Source of the DNA: Deltaproteobacteria bacterium
GTDB taxonomy: Bacteria; Desulfobacterota; BSN033; UBA1163
Direction: 5' to 3'
DNA: 64,000 nucleotides
Assembly: GCA_016875195.1 (NCBI GenBank)
Contig: VGRY01000003.1
Coordinates: 57,860 to 121,859, forward strand
Shown here: positions 28,734 through 37,436 of the stretch, piece by piece
Layout of the letters: every line of letters begins with the position of its first letter
How positions within the stretch are numbered: position 1 is the stretch's first letter
Program-made: the position numbers and the translations under genes
The notes under the pieces: generated by a model
What the model was told of the DNA's origin: nothing
Database searches by the model: none
Seen by the model: the letters and a program-made list of their open reading frames with translations, nothing else

Positions 28734-29783
28734 ATGAATTCCTTAAAAACCTATTTTCCCCTTGTTCCGGGCTGGTTATTGATGCTGGGCGTCGCTCTTC
28801 TTTCTTCATTTCTCTCCAATCAAATTGTCATCGGAACCCGCCATCCACTGGAGAGCGTCACCATCGCCATTCTCATCGGTCTCTTTATAAAGAACCTTGT
28901 TCCTCTGCCTGCCTTCTTTCAACCGGGCCTCTCAAAATATGAGGCCGCATTAAAACTCGGGATCATCTTCCTGGGAATCGGCCTCAGTTTCTTCACTGTT
29001 CTTGAAATCGGGGTAAAGGCTATCTGGGTGGTCGTCCTCTGCCTTCTCATCGCACCCCTCTTTTTCTTCTTCATCGGCAAGAGGGCCGGACTCTCTGAAA
29101 AAATGAATATTCTCATTGGAATCGGAACCACCATATGCGGAAGCACAGCCATAGCGATCACGGCTCCGATTATCGAGGCTGACCAGGATGATGTCTCTTA
29201 CGCCATCGCAACGATCTCCCTCTTTGGTATCAACGCCATGTTTGTGTTGCCAATGGTAGCAAGACTATTCGGATGGAGTGACTTCGTCTTTGGCCTGTGG
29301 GCTGGAACTGCGATCCATGCCACCCCCCAAGTTGTGGCAGCAGGTTATATGTACAGTGAGGTGGCAGGTCAGGTCTCAACTGTTGCCAAACTCACACGGA
29401 ATATCTTCATGGCTCCGGCTGTCTTCCTGATTGGAATATGGTACATGAAAAAAAGGTTAAAAAAAGTGGAGGGCCTTTCAAAAAAGACCAAATATTCGAA
29501 GGCAATTCCTCTTTTCCTTTTTGGATTCTTGGCCTTTGCCATTCTTCGGACGATTGGAGACGGGATGAGTGCCATCCCTCGCCCTCAATGGCAGTGGTTT
29601 GTTCAACACATTAATGAATTGGGGAAATTTCTTGTTCTGGTTGCCATGGCTGGAATTGGACTCAATACTAAATTCAGCACCATGCGTCAAATTGGATTGA
29701 AACCGTTTGTAGTAGGATTGGTGGCCTCTATCTTCCTCGCCCTCATCAGCCTCGTCCTCATCCATGTGCTCGGCATCACCTGA
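28734..29783 (+). CDS. YeiH family putative sulfate exporter
   Basis: LGIIFLGIGLSFFTVLEIG, IGIGTTICGSTAIAITAPIIEADQDDVSYAIATISLFG, LWAGTAIHATPQVVAAGYMYS. Confidence 0.9.
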   Translation: MNSLKTYFPLVPGWLLMLGVALLSSFLSNQIVIGTRHPLESVTIAILIGLFIKNLVPLPAFFQPGLSKYEAALKLGIIFLGIGLSFFTVLEIGVKAIWVVVLCLLIAPLFFFFIGKRAGLSEKMNILIGIGTTICGSTAIAITAPIIEADQDDVSYAIATISLFGINAMFVLPMVARLFGWSDFVFGLWAGTAIHATPQVVAAGYMYSEVAGQVSTVAKLTRNIFMAPAVFLIGIWYMKKRLKKVEGLSKKTKYSKAIPLFLFGFLAFAILRTIGDGMSAIPRPQWQWFVQHINELGKFLVLVAMAGIGLNTKFSTMRQIGLKPFVVGLVASIFLALISLVLIHVLGIT

Positions 29784-29845
29784 AACAGAGAAGGTCCCTT
29801 CTTTCTAAAAATGCCTTTCCAGCTTTTGTGTGGATGGAATCTTTT

Positions 29846-29972
29846 TTTTAACCCCTCCTCACCTCCCAATCTAACGCCCCCATCCATCTTCCCCCTCTTA
29901 AGATAAGTCGTTGCGACTCGAAACCGAGAGGGGGAAGGGGGAGTTATAAGGGGAGGCTGGGTGGGGTTATTA
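29846..29972. repeat. C/G-rich hairpin repeat with nested 'TCGTTGCGACTCGAAACCGAG' insertion
   Basis: ccccctcttaagataag|tcgttgcgactcgaaaccgag|agggggaagggggagttat; shares 31 nt exactly with 44751-44781. Confidence 0.75.
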
Positions 29973-30097
29973 TTTAGGGAGAGTTACTAAAAGAATTTAC
30001 CCGTGCAATCCCCGGGTGAACATTTAAGAATACCCTCTTCCCCTCTTTCTGTGATTTTGTTATAGTGGATCATCATTCTGAAAATAGGGTGAAAGTC

Positions 30098-30265
30098 ATG
30101 GATACCATTGAATACTTCTCCGACTTTCTAAGAAAGATTGGAGCACCAAATTTTTTGGCGATGGGTATTGCTGTTATCGTCCTCTGGCTTCTGATCTCCG
30201 GCATTAGAAAAGGGTTAAAAGGGGGACAAAAGGACGATGGTCCGGATCAAGAGGGCGAAGATTAA
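30098..30265 (+). CDS. Small single-TM hypothetical protein
   Basis: MDTIEYFSDFLRKIGAPNFLAMGIAVIVLWLLISGIRKGLKGGQKDDGPDQEGED with upstream promoter-like sequence. Confidence 0.5.
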   Translation: MDTIEYFSDFLRKIGAPNFLAMGIAVIVLWLLISGIRKGLKGGQKDDGPDQEGED

Positions 30266-30278
30266 TTGGGTTTCCTAC

Positions 30279-31346
30279 TTAAGGTGATTTCTTCTGGATC
30301 TTCCAGGAGAGGAGGAAAGAGACCATCAGTGCGACCAGCATGGCGGACATGGAGAATAAGAAAAAGAGCAGGATGAGTCGCTCTTTCATGATCGCATATT
30401 TGCTTTCCATCATTCCCACATAAAGCATTCCCACGATTTTATTCTGCACATCCATAATGGGTTCATAAGCAGTGATATACCACTCATCCACGACAAAGGC
30501 CCTCTGGATCCATGGTTTTCCCTTCTCGAGAACCTGTTCCTGTACCTCCTTCATCACCCGTGTTCCAATAGCCCTGTTTCCTTCCTTATCCATCACATTC
30601 GTTGATATTCTCAAGTCACCCAGAAAGATAGTGGCTGTACCGATCTCTTTTCCCCTGTATTTAGCATCCTGGAAAACAATGCTCTTAATGCGATCAACAA
30701 TCTCATAATTACGGTTGAGGAGTACCCCTCCTGTTAATGCACCCAGCACTTCCCCATTAGTGTCAAGAATGGGATAAGCGGCTTTTAATATCATCCCGGA
30801 GGTCTCTTCTGCTATTTTTCTTTCCTTCTCTTTTGGAGTCGGAACGGAAGGAATGGCAGCCTTCTTTGCCAATGCCTCTCCCTCTTTTAATAGTTGTTCG
30901 CCAGAGAGGATTTGGGTCCCTGAAATCGCTTTTTTCGCCAGTGCCCCTTTAATAAAAGGATCGTCAATCAGACTGTCTCCGGACAACTTGGGATTATGAA
31001 ATCGATAGACAACCATTCCCCTCCGGTCCAACAGTGTCAGAAAATCGAGTCCTTCTTCAGCCATCAATGTAGAGAGTTCTGCCTGAATAGGCGTAATATT
31101 CCTCTCCTTCAAACCCCTTTTCAGGACATGTCTGATGGAGGTCCATCGGGTTATACCATCTATCTCTTTTATTTTCGAGGAATAAACATATCTTGCAGCA
31201 TTGAGGTCTTCTTTGACCCTCTCCTGGGCTTCATGAATGATCTGGTTTGTAATCAGGGAATTGACAATCAGGCTTGTCATCACGCCCATGAAGCAGGCAA
31301 GAGTAAGAAAGATTAACGCCAATTTGGTTTTAGTCGAAATCTTCAT
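30279..31346 (-). CDS. Cache-domain membrane sensor protein without a recognizable output domain
   Basis: N- and C-terminal TM segments flanking an extracellular Cache-like region (VYRFHNPKLSGDSLIDDP, GVLLNRNYEIVDRIKSIVF, ISTNVMDKEGNRAIGTRV, WYITAYEPIMDVQNKIVGMLYVGM); ends just after TM2. Confidence 0.75.
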   Translation of the reverse strand: MKISTKTKLALIFLTLACFMGVMTSLIVNSLITNQIIHEAQERVKEDLNAARYVYSSKIKEIDGITRWTSIRHVLKRGLKERNITPIQAELSTLMAEEGLDFLTLLDRRGMVVYRFHNPKLSGDSLIDDPFIKGALAKKAISGTQILSGEQLLKEGEALAKKAAIPSVPTPKEKERKIAEETSGMILKAAYPILDTNGEVLGALTGGVLLNRNYEIVDRIKSIVFQDAKYRGKEIGTATIFLGDLRISTNVMDKEGNRAIGTRVMKEVQEQVLEKGKPWIQRAFVVDEWYITAYEPIMDVQNKIVGMLYVGMMESKYAIMKERLILLFFLFSMSAMLVALMVSFLLSWKIQKKSP

Positions 31347-31469
31347 GATACATAACTTATCATAAATAAAGGGAAAAGTAAATAAAAAAAATCCCCTTGC
31401 TATTAAAAACTTTTTCTGCTAAATATATTGTGAAATATTTCATTAAATAAACGGACAGGAGGACGTTTC

Positions 31470-33203
31470 ATGAAACCGTATTTTGAAAAGATGAATGACT
31501 TTGGTAAACCCCTAACTGAACAGCAGATTAAAAGGGCAGAGGAAAATGTGAGACAAATTAAAGAGGTGGAAAAAACGGTTGCCGAAGCCGTGGAAAAAGT
31601 GAGAAAAGCAGGTCTCTCCACTGAAGAGATTAACAAGAGAGGAGAGATGACCGTATATCAGAGGCTCGAATATTTATTGGACCCCGGCACATGGTGTCCT
31701 CTGCATACCTTGTATGATCCAATGGATGAAGAATCAGGTACAACCGGTGTAGTCGATGGACTGGGTAAAATCAGCGGAAGATGGGCAGTCATCATCGGTT
31801 TTGATAATAAAGTCATGGCTGGGGCCTGGATCGCCGGTCAGTCAGAAAATATCCTGAGAGTGACTGATATGGCAAAACGCCTCCATCTCCCTCTGGTCTG
31901 GTTAGTCAATTGTAGCGGTGTAAAACTCCCCGAGCAGGAAAAGGTGTACGCCAACCGGAGAGGAAGTGGAACCACCTTCTTCAGACATGCTGAACTGGAA
32001 AAATTGGGAATTCCTGTTCTCGCAGGGATCTATGGAACCAACCCAGCAGGAGGAGGATATCAGGGAGTCAGCCCCACCATCCTTCTGGCCCACAAGAATT
32101 GTAACATCGCTGTGGGTGGAGGGGGAATCGTCAGCGGAATGTCTCCCAAAGGCTCCTTCGATGAAGAAGGCGCGGAAATGATCATTGAAGCAACCAAGAA
32201 ATTCAAATCTGTCCCGCCTGGACGAGTCGAAATTCATTATGACTCCACTGGCTTCTTCAAGGCGGTCTTCGAAAAGGAAGAAGGGGTATTGGATGCCCTG
32301 AAAGAATACATGAAGTATATGCCAGCCTACAATCCAAAATTTTTCAGGGTGGCCGAGCCAAAAGAGCCAAAATTTTCACCAAAGGAGATCGATTATCTGA
32401 TCACCTTCAATCAAAAGCTCGCCTACAATTTTGACGAAATCCTTGCCAGGTTGACCGATAACAGTGAGCATATGGAATTCAGGCCCGGTTATGGTCCAGA
32501 GGTCTATACGGGTTTGGTAAAAATTGACGGATTTTTAATTGGCGTCATCGGCAATCGGCAGGGGTTTTTACCCAAGGGATACCCGGAATATGCGCCTTAT
32601 CCCGGGATCGGAGGAAAGCTCTACCGGCAGGGCCTCATCAAGATGAATGAGTTTGTGACTCAGTGCGGAAGAGACCGTGTGCCCATCATCTGGTTCCAGG
32701 ATACAAGTGGCATCGACGTGGGAGACATCGCAGAGAAGGCCGAGCTCCTCGGTTTAGGACAATCCCTGATCTACTCCATCGAACAGACCGAAATCCCGAT
32801 GATGTGTATTGTCCTGAGAAAAGGCACAGCCGCTGCCCACTACATCATGGGCGGACCTCAGGCCAACAATAATAACGTCTTTACGCTGGGCACACCGACT
32901 ACTGAAATCTACGTCATGCATGGTGAGACAGCCGCAGTCGCCTCTTTTGCAAGAAGACTGGTGAAGGAGAAAGAATCAAACAAACCCCTGAAACCTGTCA
33001 TCGACAAGATGAATGCTCTGGCACAGGAATATTATAACAAGTCAAGACCCGCTTATTGTGCGAAGAAGGGCTTGGTCGATGAAATCGTCAACTTCGAAGA
33101 TATGAGAAAATATATGGTGGCTTTTGCAGACTCCGCTTACCAAAACCCCATCTCTCTCTGCCCGCACCATCATATGATGCTCCCGAGATTAATCAAGGGA
33201 TAA
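31470..33203 (+). CDS. Acyl-CoA carboxyltransferase / glutaconyl-CoA decarboxylase alpha-subunit-like protein
   Basis: GVVDGLGKISGRWAVIIGFDNKVMAGAWIAGQSENILRVTDMAKRLHLPLVWLVNCSGVKLPEQE; GGPQANNNNVFTLGTPTTEIYVMHGETAAVASFARRL. Confidence 0.88.
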   Translation: MKPYFEKMNDFGKPLTEQQIKRAEENVRQIKEVEKTVAEAVEKVRKAGLSTEEINKRGEMTVYQRLEYLLDPGTWCPLHTLYDPMDEESGTTGVVDGLGKISGRWAVIIGFDNKVMAGAWIAGQSENILRVTDMAKRLHLPLVWLVNCSGVKLPEQEKVYANRRGSGTTFFRHAELEKLGIPVLAGIYGTNPAGGGYQGVSPTILLAHKNCNIAVGGGGIVSGMSPKGSFDEEGAEMIIEATKKFKSVPPGRVEIHYDSTGFFKAVFEKEEGVLDALKEYMKYMPAYNPKFFRVAEPKEPKFSPKEIDYLITFNQKLAYNFDEILARLTDNSEHMEFRPGYGPEVYTGLVKIDGFLIGVIGNRQGFLPKGYPEYAPYPGIGGKLYRQGLIKMNEFVTQCGRDRVPIIWFQDTSGIDVGDIAEKAELLGLGQSLIYSIEQTEIPMMCIVLRKGTAAAHYIMGGPQANNNNVFTLGTPTTEIYVMHGETAAVASFARRLVKEKESNKPLKPVIDKMNALAQEYYNKSRPAYCAKKGLVDEIVNFEDMRKYMVAFADSAYQNPISLCPHHHMMLPRLIKG

Positions 33204-33231
33204 TCATTTATTCGCTGAGCAAACATTGATG

Positions 33232-33261
33232 AAAAAGCCCCGCTTGTGAGCGGGGCTTTTT
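33232..33261 (+). terminator. Rho-independent terminator
   Basis: aaaaagccccgcttgtgagcggggcttttt perfect stem with T-run, downstream of the carboxyltransferase. Confidence 0.93.
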
Positions 33262-33334
33262 CATTTGGCCCTTCACAGAGAAACTCATTGAATTTCCTAT
33301 CATGATAATTTAAAATTTTAGTAAGGAGAGAGAA

Positions 33335-33886
33335 ATGAAAAATCGAATTCATATCCTCTTTCTTCTTTTCCCGCTTTTCTTAATGATGGGCTGTGCCCAT
33401 GTCATTTCTAAGGATCTGAGAATCAAAACAGATCCCTCCGTCACCTTTAGTCAAGTCTCCCAAGATCCTAATCAATATAAAGGGAAACTGGTTGTGTGGG
33501 GCGGCGAGATCATCGAAGCAATCAATCAGAAAGATGGAACCACACAGATTGAGGTTTTTCAGAAGCCTTTGGATCGGAGGGGAGAACCCTATGAAACCTC
33601 TGCTTCAGAAGGAAGATTTTTAGTTCTCGTCGATAAATATCTCGACTCTTATCTCTTTCGGAGAGGGAAAAAAATCACTGTGGCCGGTGAGATCCTGGGT
33701 GAGAAGATCAAACCCATCGGAGAAATGGAGTATCGGTATCCCCTCCTTTCAGGCAAACAGATCTATCTGTGGCCGGAATACTATACCTATCCTATCTATT
33801 ATTATGACCCGTGGTGGGGTCATCCATATTATCCCTACGGCTGGTGGGGATTTGGCATTTACCATCACCGCCATCGCCACCGTTAG
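33335..33886 (+). CDS. Slp-family outer-membrane lipoprotein with aromatic/His-rich C-terminal tail
   Basis: Lipobox LMMGC; VTFSQVSQDPNQYKGKLVVWGGEIIEAINQKDGTTQIEVFQKPLDRRGEP; tail YYTYPIYYYDPWWGHPYYPYGWWGFGIYHHRHRHR. Confidence 0.87.
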   Translation: MKNRIHILFLLFPLFLMMGCAHVISKDLRIKTDPSVTFSQVSQDPNQYKGKLVVWGGEIIEAINQKDGTTQIEVFQKPLDRRGEPYETSASEGRFLVLVDKYLDSYLFRRGKKITVAGEILGEKIKPIGEMEYRYPLLSGKQIYLWPEYYTYPIYYYDPWWGHPYYPYGWWGFGIYHHRHRHR

Positions 33887-34006
33887 CTTTCTTCATTTCT
33901 CTCTCCCCGCAGGACTATCTTGCTCCTTCTCTACCAATAATAAGAGGACAGCGGGTTGACAGATTCAACTCCCATCAGTTAAATTTCAAACCTGTAAGGA
34001 GTAATC

Positions 34007-34474
34007 ATGACACGAATTCCCATTACCCGTAATGGATATAATCAACTTCACAAAGAACTGGGAAATCTGAAGAAAGTTGTCCGTCCCCAGGTCATCAAGG
34101 CCATCGAAGAGGCGCGTGCCCATGGAGACCTCAGCGAAAACGCCGAATATGTAGCCGCCAAAGAACGACAATCCTTTGTGGAAACGAAGATTCGGGAGAT
34201 CGAGCAGAAACTGGCCAATGCAGAGATTATGGATACTCTCCCTTCCAATGATGGCAAAGTGGGGTTCGGTTCCACAGTGACTTTGGAAAATTGTGAGAAC
34301 GGGGATAATGTCACCTATCAGATTGTTGGACCGGATGAATCAGATATCCCCTCAGGCAAAATGTCAATCGCCTCCCCCCTGGGCAAGGCTCTCATCGGCA
34401 AAGAGGTAGATGACGAGGTAGCCGTCAAAACCCCTGGTGGCACAAAAAATTATATCCTCCTAAAAGTCGCCTGA
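34007..34474 (+). CDS. greA: Transcription elongation factor GreA
   Basis: IEEARAHGDLSENAEYVAAKERQSFVETKIREIEQKLANAEIMD ... SIASPLGKALIGKEVDDEVAVKTPGG. Confidence 0.95.
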   Translation: MTRIPITRNGYNQLHKELGNLKKVVRPQVIKAIEEARAHGDLSENAEYVAAKERQSFVETKIREIEQKLANAEIMDTLPSNDGKVGFGSTVTLENCENGDNVTYQIVGPDESDIPSGKMSIASPLGKALIGKEVDDEVAVKTPGGTKNYILLKVA

Positions 34475-34485
34475 TCACACTTCCT

Positions 34486-35592
34486 TCAACCTTCTCTCTT
34501 TCTTACCACGTGGATGGCAGTGGCTTTAAAAGACGCTCGCACCTCTTTCCCTTCTGTGAGTGATAACTCCTCCAGGGAATGGTTAGTGACATAAGCAACG
34601 AGAGGAAACCGGCAATCAAGCTGAATTTTCTGGTAGGGGCCTAAGGGAGCAATCTTCAGAATCTTCCCTGGAAAAACATTCCTTGCACTGGTTGCTTCTT
34701 TCTGGGGTTGAGTCGAGAGGGTCACATGTTCTGGCCGGATACATAAAATAACAGTTTCTCCCAAAGTCACATCCCCCACGGCTTCTATTTCATTACCTGC
34801 AACAGAAGCTACAAAGGTTCCACCATCCTTCTTCAATACTTTTCCTGTAAGAATGGTCTCCACTCCCACAAAGGAAGCCACAAACTCATCCAGGGGGTGA
34901 TTCATCACTTCACTCGGAGAGCCGATTTGTAAAATTCTCCCGCCATTCATCACAGCGATTCGATCTGAAAGATTGATGGCTTCGAGACGATCATGGGTAG
35001 CAAATATCGTAGTTGTTTTTGTCTGGTAGAGAATGCGTTCCAGGTCTTCTATGAGGGATTCTCGTGTAGGTGGATCGAGAGAGGCAAAAGGTTCGTCTAA
35101 AAATAGAATTTCTGGCTGGATGGCAAATGCCCGTGCAAGACTTGTCCTCTGAGCTTCCCCCCCCGAAAGTGTTTTGGCAGAACGGTCTTTGAGATGGTCA
35201 ATTCCGAATTGTTTCAATTGCTCCATCACTTTGTCGCGGGTTTCTCCCCTCTTCATCCCACGAATTTTTAAACCCGAGGCCACATTGTTAAAGACAGTGG
35301 TATCAAAGAGGAGAGGTTCCTGGAAGACCATGGCCAGCCTTCTACGGTATGTGAAAACGGAATGATTTGAACCTATCTTCTCTCCATTGAATAAAATTTC
35401 CCCTCCAAAAGGGCTCAGCAAATAGGATAAAGTCTGCAAAAGGGTTGTTTTCCCGGCCCCATTGGGTCCAATCAAAGCCAGAATTTCACCCTTATCAATC
35501 GAAAGAGAAGGAACGTTCAAGATACATACCCCTCCCCGTTCCACCGTAAGATTCTTTACTTCTAATATAGGTACATGTTCAACCATATTCAT
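34486..35592 (-). CDS. Tungstate/molybdate-type ABC transporter ATP-binding protein
   Basis: GPNGAGKTTLLQTL, LSGGEAQRTSLARAFAIQPEILFLDEPFASLDPPTRESL; C-terminal TOBE-like domain; adjacent TupB/TupA-like genes. Confidence 0.9.
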   Translation of the reverse strand: MNMVEHVPILEVKNLTVERGGVCILNVPSLSIDKGEILALIGPNGAGKTTLLQTLSYLLSPFGGEILFNGEKIGSNHSVFTYRRRLAMVFQEPLLFDTTVFNNVASGLKIRGMKRGETRDKVMEQLKQFGIDHLKDRSAKTLSGGEAQRTSLARAFAIQPEILFLDEPFASLDPPTRESLIEDLERILYQTKTTTIFATHDRLEAINLSDRIAVMNGGRILQIGSPSEVMNHPLDEFVASFVGVETILTGKVLKKDGGTFVASVAGNEIEAVGDVTLGETVILCIRPEHVTLSTQPQKEATSARNVFPGKILKIAPLGPYQKIQLDCRFPLVAYVTNHSLEELSLTEGKEVRASFKATAIHVVRKREG

Positions 35593-35690
35593 TCTTCTTT
35601 ATCCCACAAAACACACAGGCATAAATATTTCTGTTCCCCTGTCATTCACTGATTACTGATCACTGATTACTATTCCCTGTCTCCTGCAAT

Positions 35691-36389
35691 TTATCTCGGC
35701 CTTTCCCTCTGCTGAACATTCGTAAGAATAAGATTGATAACGTAAGCAAGCAGGAGAAGAATAATTCCTAGAGCAATGGCAACATCGAAATTGCCCCGGC
35801 TGGTCTCCATAACAGTCGCCGTGGTAAGAACTCGTGAATAACCTTTGATGTTGCCACCCACCATGATAGAAGCGCCGACCTCTGAGATTACACCTCCAAA
35901 TCCCGCCATCACCCCCGCCAACAAAGGAAGCTTTGCCTCTTTGATGAGAATCCAGACCATTTGAAGACGGGTTGCTCCTATGGCTAAAATTTGTAGACGC
36001 AGTTTTAGCGGGAGTTGTTGCATGGCTGCTACTGTAATTCCCATGACGATTGGAGTAGCAATGACCGCCTGGGCAAGAATCATGGCTGTGGGCGTATAAA
36101 GGATTCCTAAAAATCCGAGTGGCCCGTTTCTCCATAAAAAGATCGTAACAAAAAGTCCCACCACCACTGGTGGAAGACCCATACCCGTATTGACGAGACT
36201 AACGATAAATCTCTTCCCGGGAAACTGAGAAAGGGCAATGGTCGTTCCGGTGGAGATTCCGATCAGAAGGCTAATGAAGGTGGCTGTCCCTGAAACTTGT
36301 AGAGAAAGAAAGGTTATCCTCATCACCTCAGGATCAAAGGTGACCAATAACCAAAAAGCCTTCTTAATGCCCTCAAGGATGAGATCCAT
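35691..36389 (-). CDS. Tungstate ABC transporter permease (TupB-like)
   Basis: RITFLSLQVSGTATFISLLIGISTGTTIALSQFPGKRFIVSLVNTGMGLPPVVVGLFVTIFLWRNGPLGFLGILYTPTAMILAQ. Confidence 0.88.
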   Translation of the reverse strand: MDLILEGIKKAFWLLVTFDPEVMRITFLSLQVSGTATFISLLIGISTGTTIALSQFPGKRFIVSLVNTGMGLPPVVVGLFVTIFLWRNGPLGFLGILYTPTAMILAQAVIATPIVMGITVAAMQQLPLKLRLQILAIGATRLQMVWILIKEAKLPLLAGVMAGFGGVISEVGASIMVGGNIKGYSRVLTTATVMETSRGNFDVAIALGIILLLLAYVINLILTNVQQRERPR

Positions 36390-36399
36390 CAGTTACCTC

Positions 36400-36573
36400 T
36401 CAATTTCGAAATTCGAATATCGAAATCCGAAACAATTTCAAATGTTCAAAATTCAAATATTTAAAAACTTCATTTCATTATTGAATCTGTGGTATTTAAA
36501 ATTTGGCTATTCGATATTGTTTCGAATTGGTCCTGCTGGACGCTTCGCCCGGATTTCTTGCTTCGAATTTACT
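36400..36573. repeat. AT-rich inverted-repeat element between tupB- and tupA-like genes
   Basis: AAATTCGAAtatCGAAATCCGAAACAATTTCAAAT... vs reverse-complement right arm AAATTCGAAgcaAGAAATCCG...GAAACAATATCGAAT. Confidence 0.65.
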
Positions 36574-37417
36574 TGCCAATTTCTTCTTCTTTTTTCCCAG
36601 CATCGGGGAAGAAGAGAGGCGACCCGAACTTATCGACTCCAAAGGTCCTGATGATTTCCTGGGTTTCCTTTGCAACCATAAAATCAGCAAATGCCTTTCC
36701 GCCAGCGGCATTGACCTTAGGCCATTTGGCTGGATTGACCTCGATGACATGGTATACGTTCAGGAGAATGGCATCGCCTTCGACCAGGATATCCAACCCA
36801 AGGTTTTTTCTTAAGGCCAGATACGTTCCCCGATCCGCAAGGGTATACCCTTTCTTTTCGGCAGCAACATTTAAGGTCTGCCCCATTCCCAGACCAGTCT
36901 GCTGATACCATTTCTCTCCCTCAGGGTTGATTCCTGCTGTTTTCCAGATATCTCTCTCCTTTGAATGGGTTCCTGAATTATCGCCCCTTGATAGAAACAA
37001 CCCCTTTTCCGAAGCAATCTTTTTGAAAGCAGTCGAGGTAGGTTTGACTGCTTTAATTTTTACAGGATCACCCGGCGGTCCCACAATGATATAATCATTA
37101 TGCATGATAATCCTTCGGTTGATCCCATCCCCATCTGCTACAAATTTCTTTTCAGCAGCAGGAGAGTGAACAAGCAGTACATCCGCCTCCCCTTTCTGAC
37201 CCATGGCCATGGCTTGACCTGAACCCACTGCGATCGTCTTAACGAAGTAGCCGGTCTTCTTTTCAAATATTGGAATCAAAACATCGAGTAACCCAGAATC
37301 CTGAGTGCTGGTGGTAGTGGCCAAAATGATATTTTTCTGTTGAGCCATTACAGCAGATAATAGTGACCAAATAATGAAAGATAAACAGAACAGCCCTATG
37401 AAACTCCATTTCTTCAT
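36569..37417 (-). CDS. Tungstate ABC transporter substrate-binding protein (TupA-like)
   Basis: NIILATTTSTQDSGLLDVLIPIFEKKTGYFVKTIAVGSGQAMAMGQKGEADVLLVHSP; start at MKKWSFIG (37417) gives a normal signal peptide. Confidence 0.92.
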   Translation of the reverse strand: MKKWSFIGLFCLSFIIWSLLSAVMAQQKNIILATTTSTQDSGLLDVLIPIFEKKTGYFVKTIAVGSGQAMAMGQKGEADVLLVHSPAAEKKFVADGDGINRRIIMHNDYIIVGPPGDPVKIKAVKPTSTAFKKIASEKGLFLSRGDNSGTHSKERDIWKTAGINPEGEKWYQQTGLGMGQTLNVAAEKKGYTLADRGTYLALRKNLGLDILVEGDAILLNVYHVIEVNPAKWPKVNAAGGKAFADFMVAKETQEIIRTFGVDKFGSPLFFPDAGKKEEEIGK

Positions 37418-37436
37418 ATATCTTTTCCTCCTTTGG

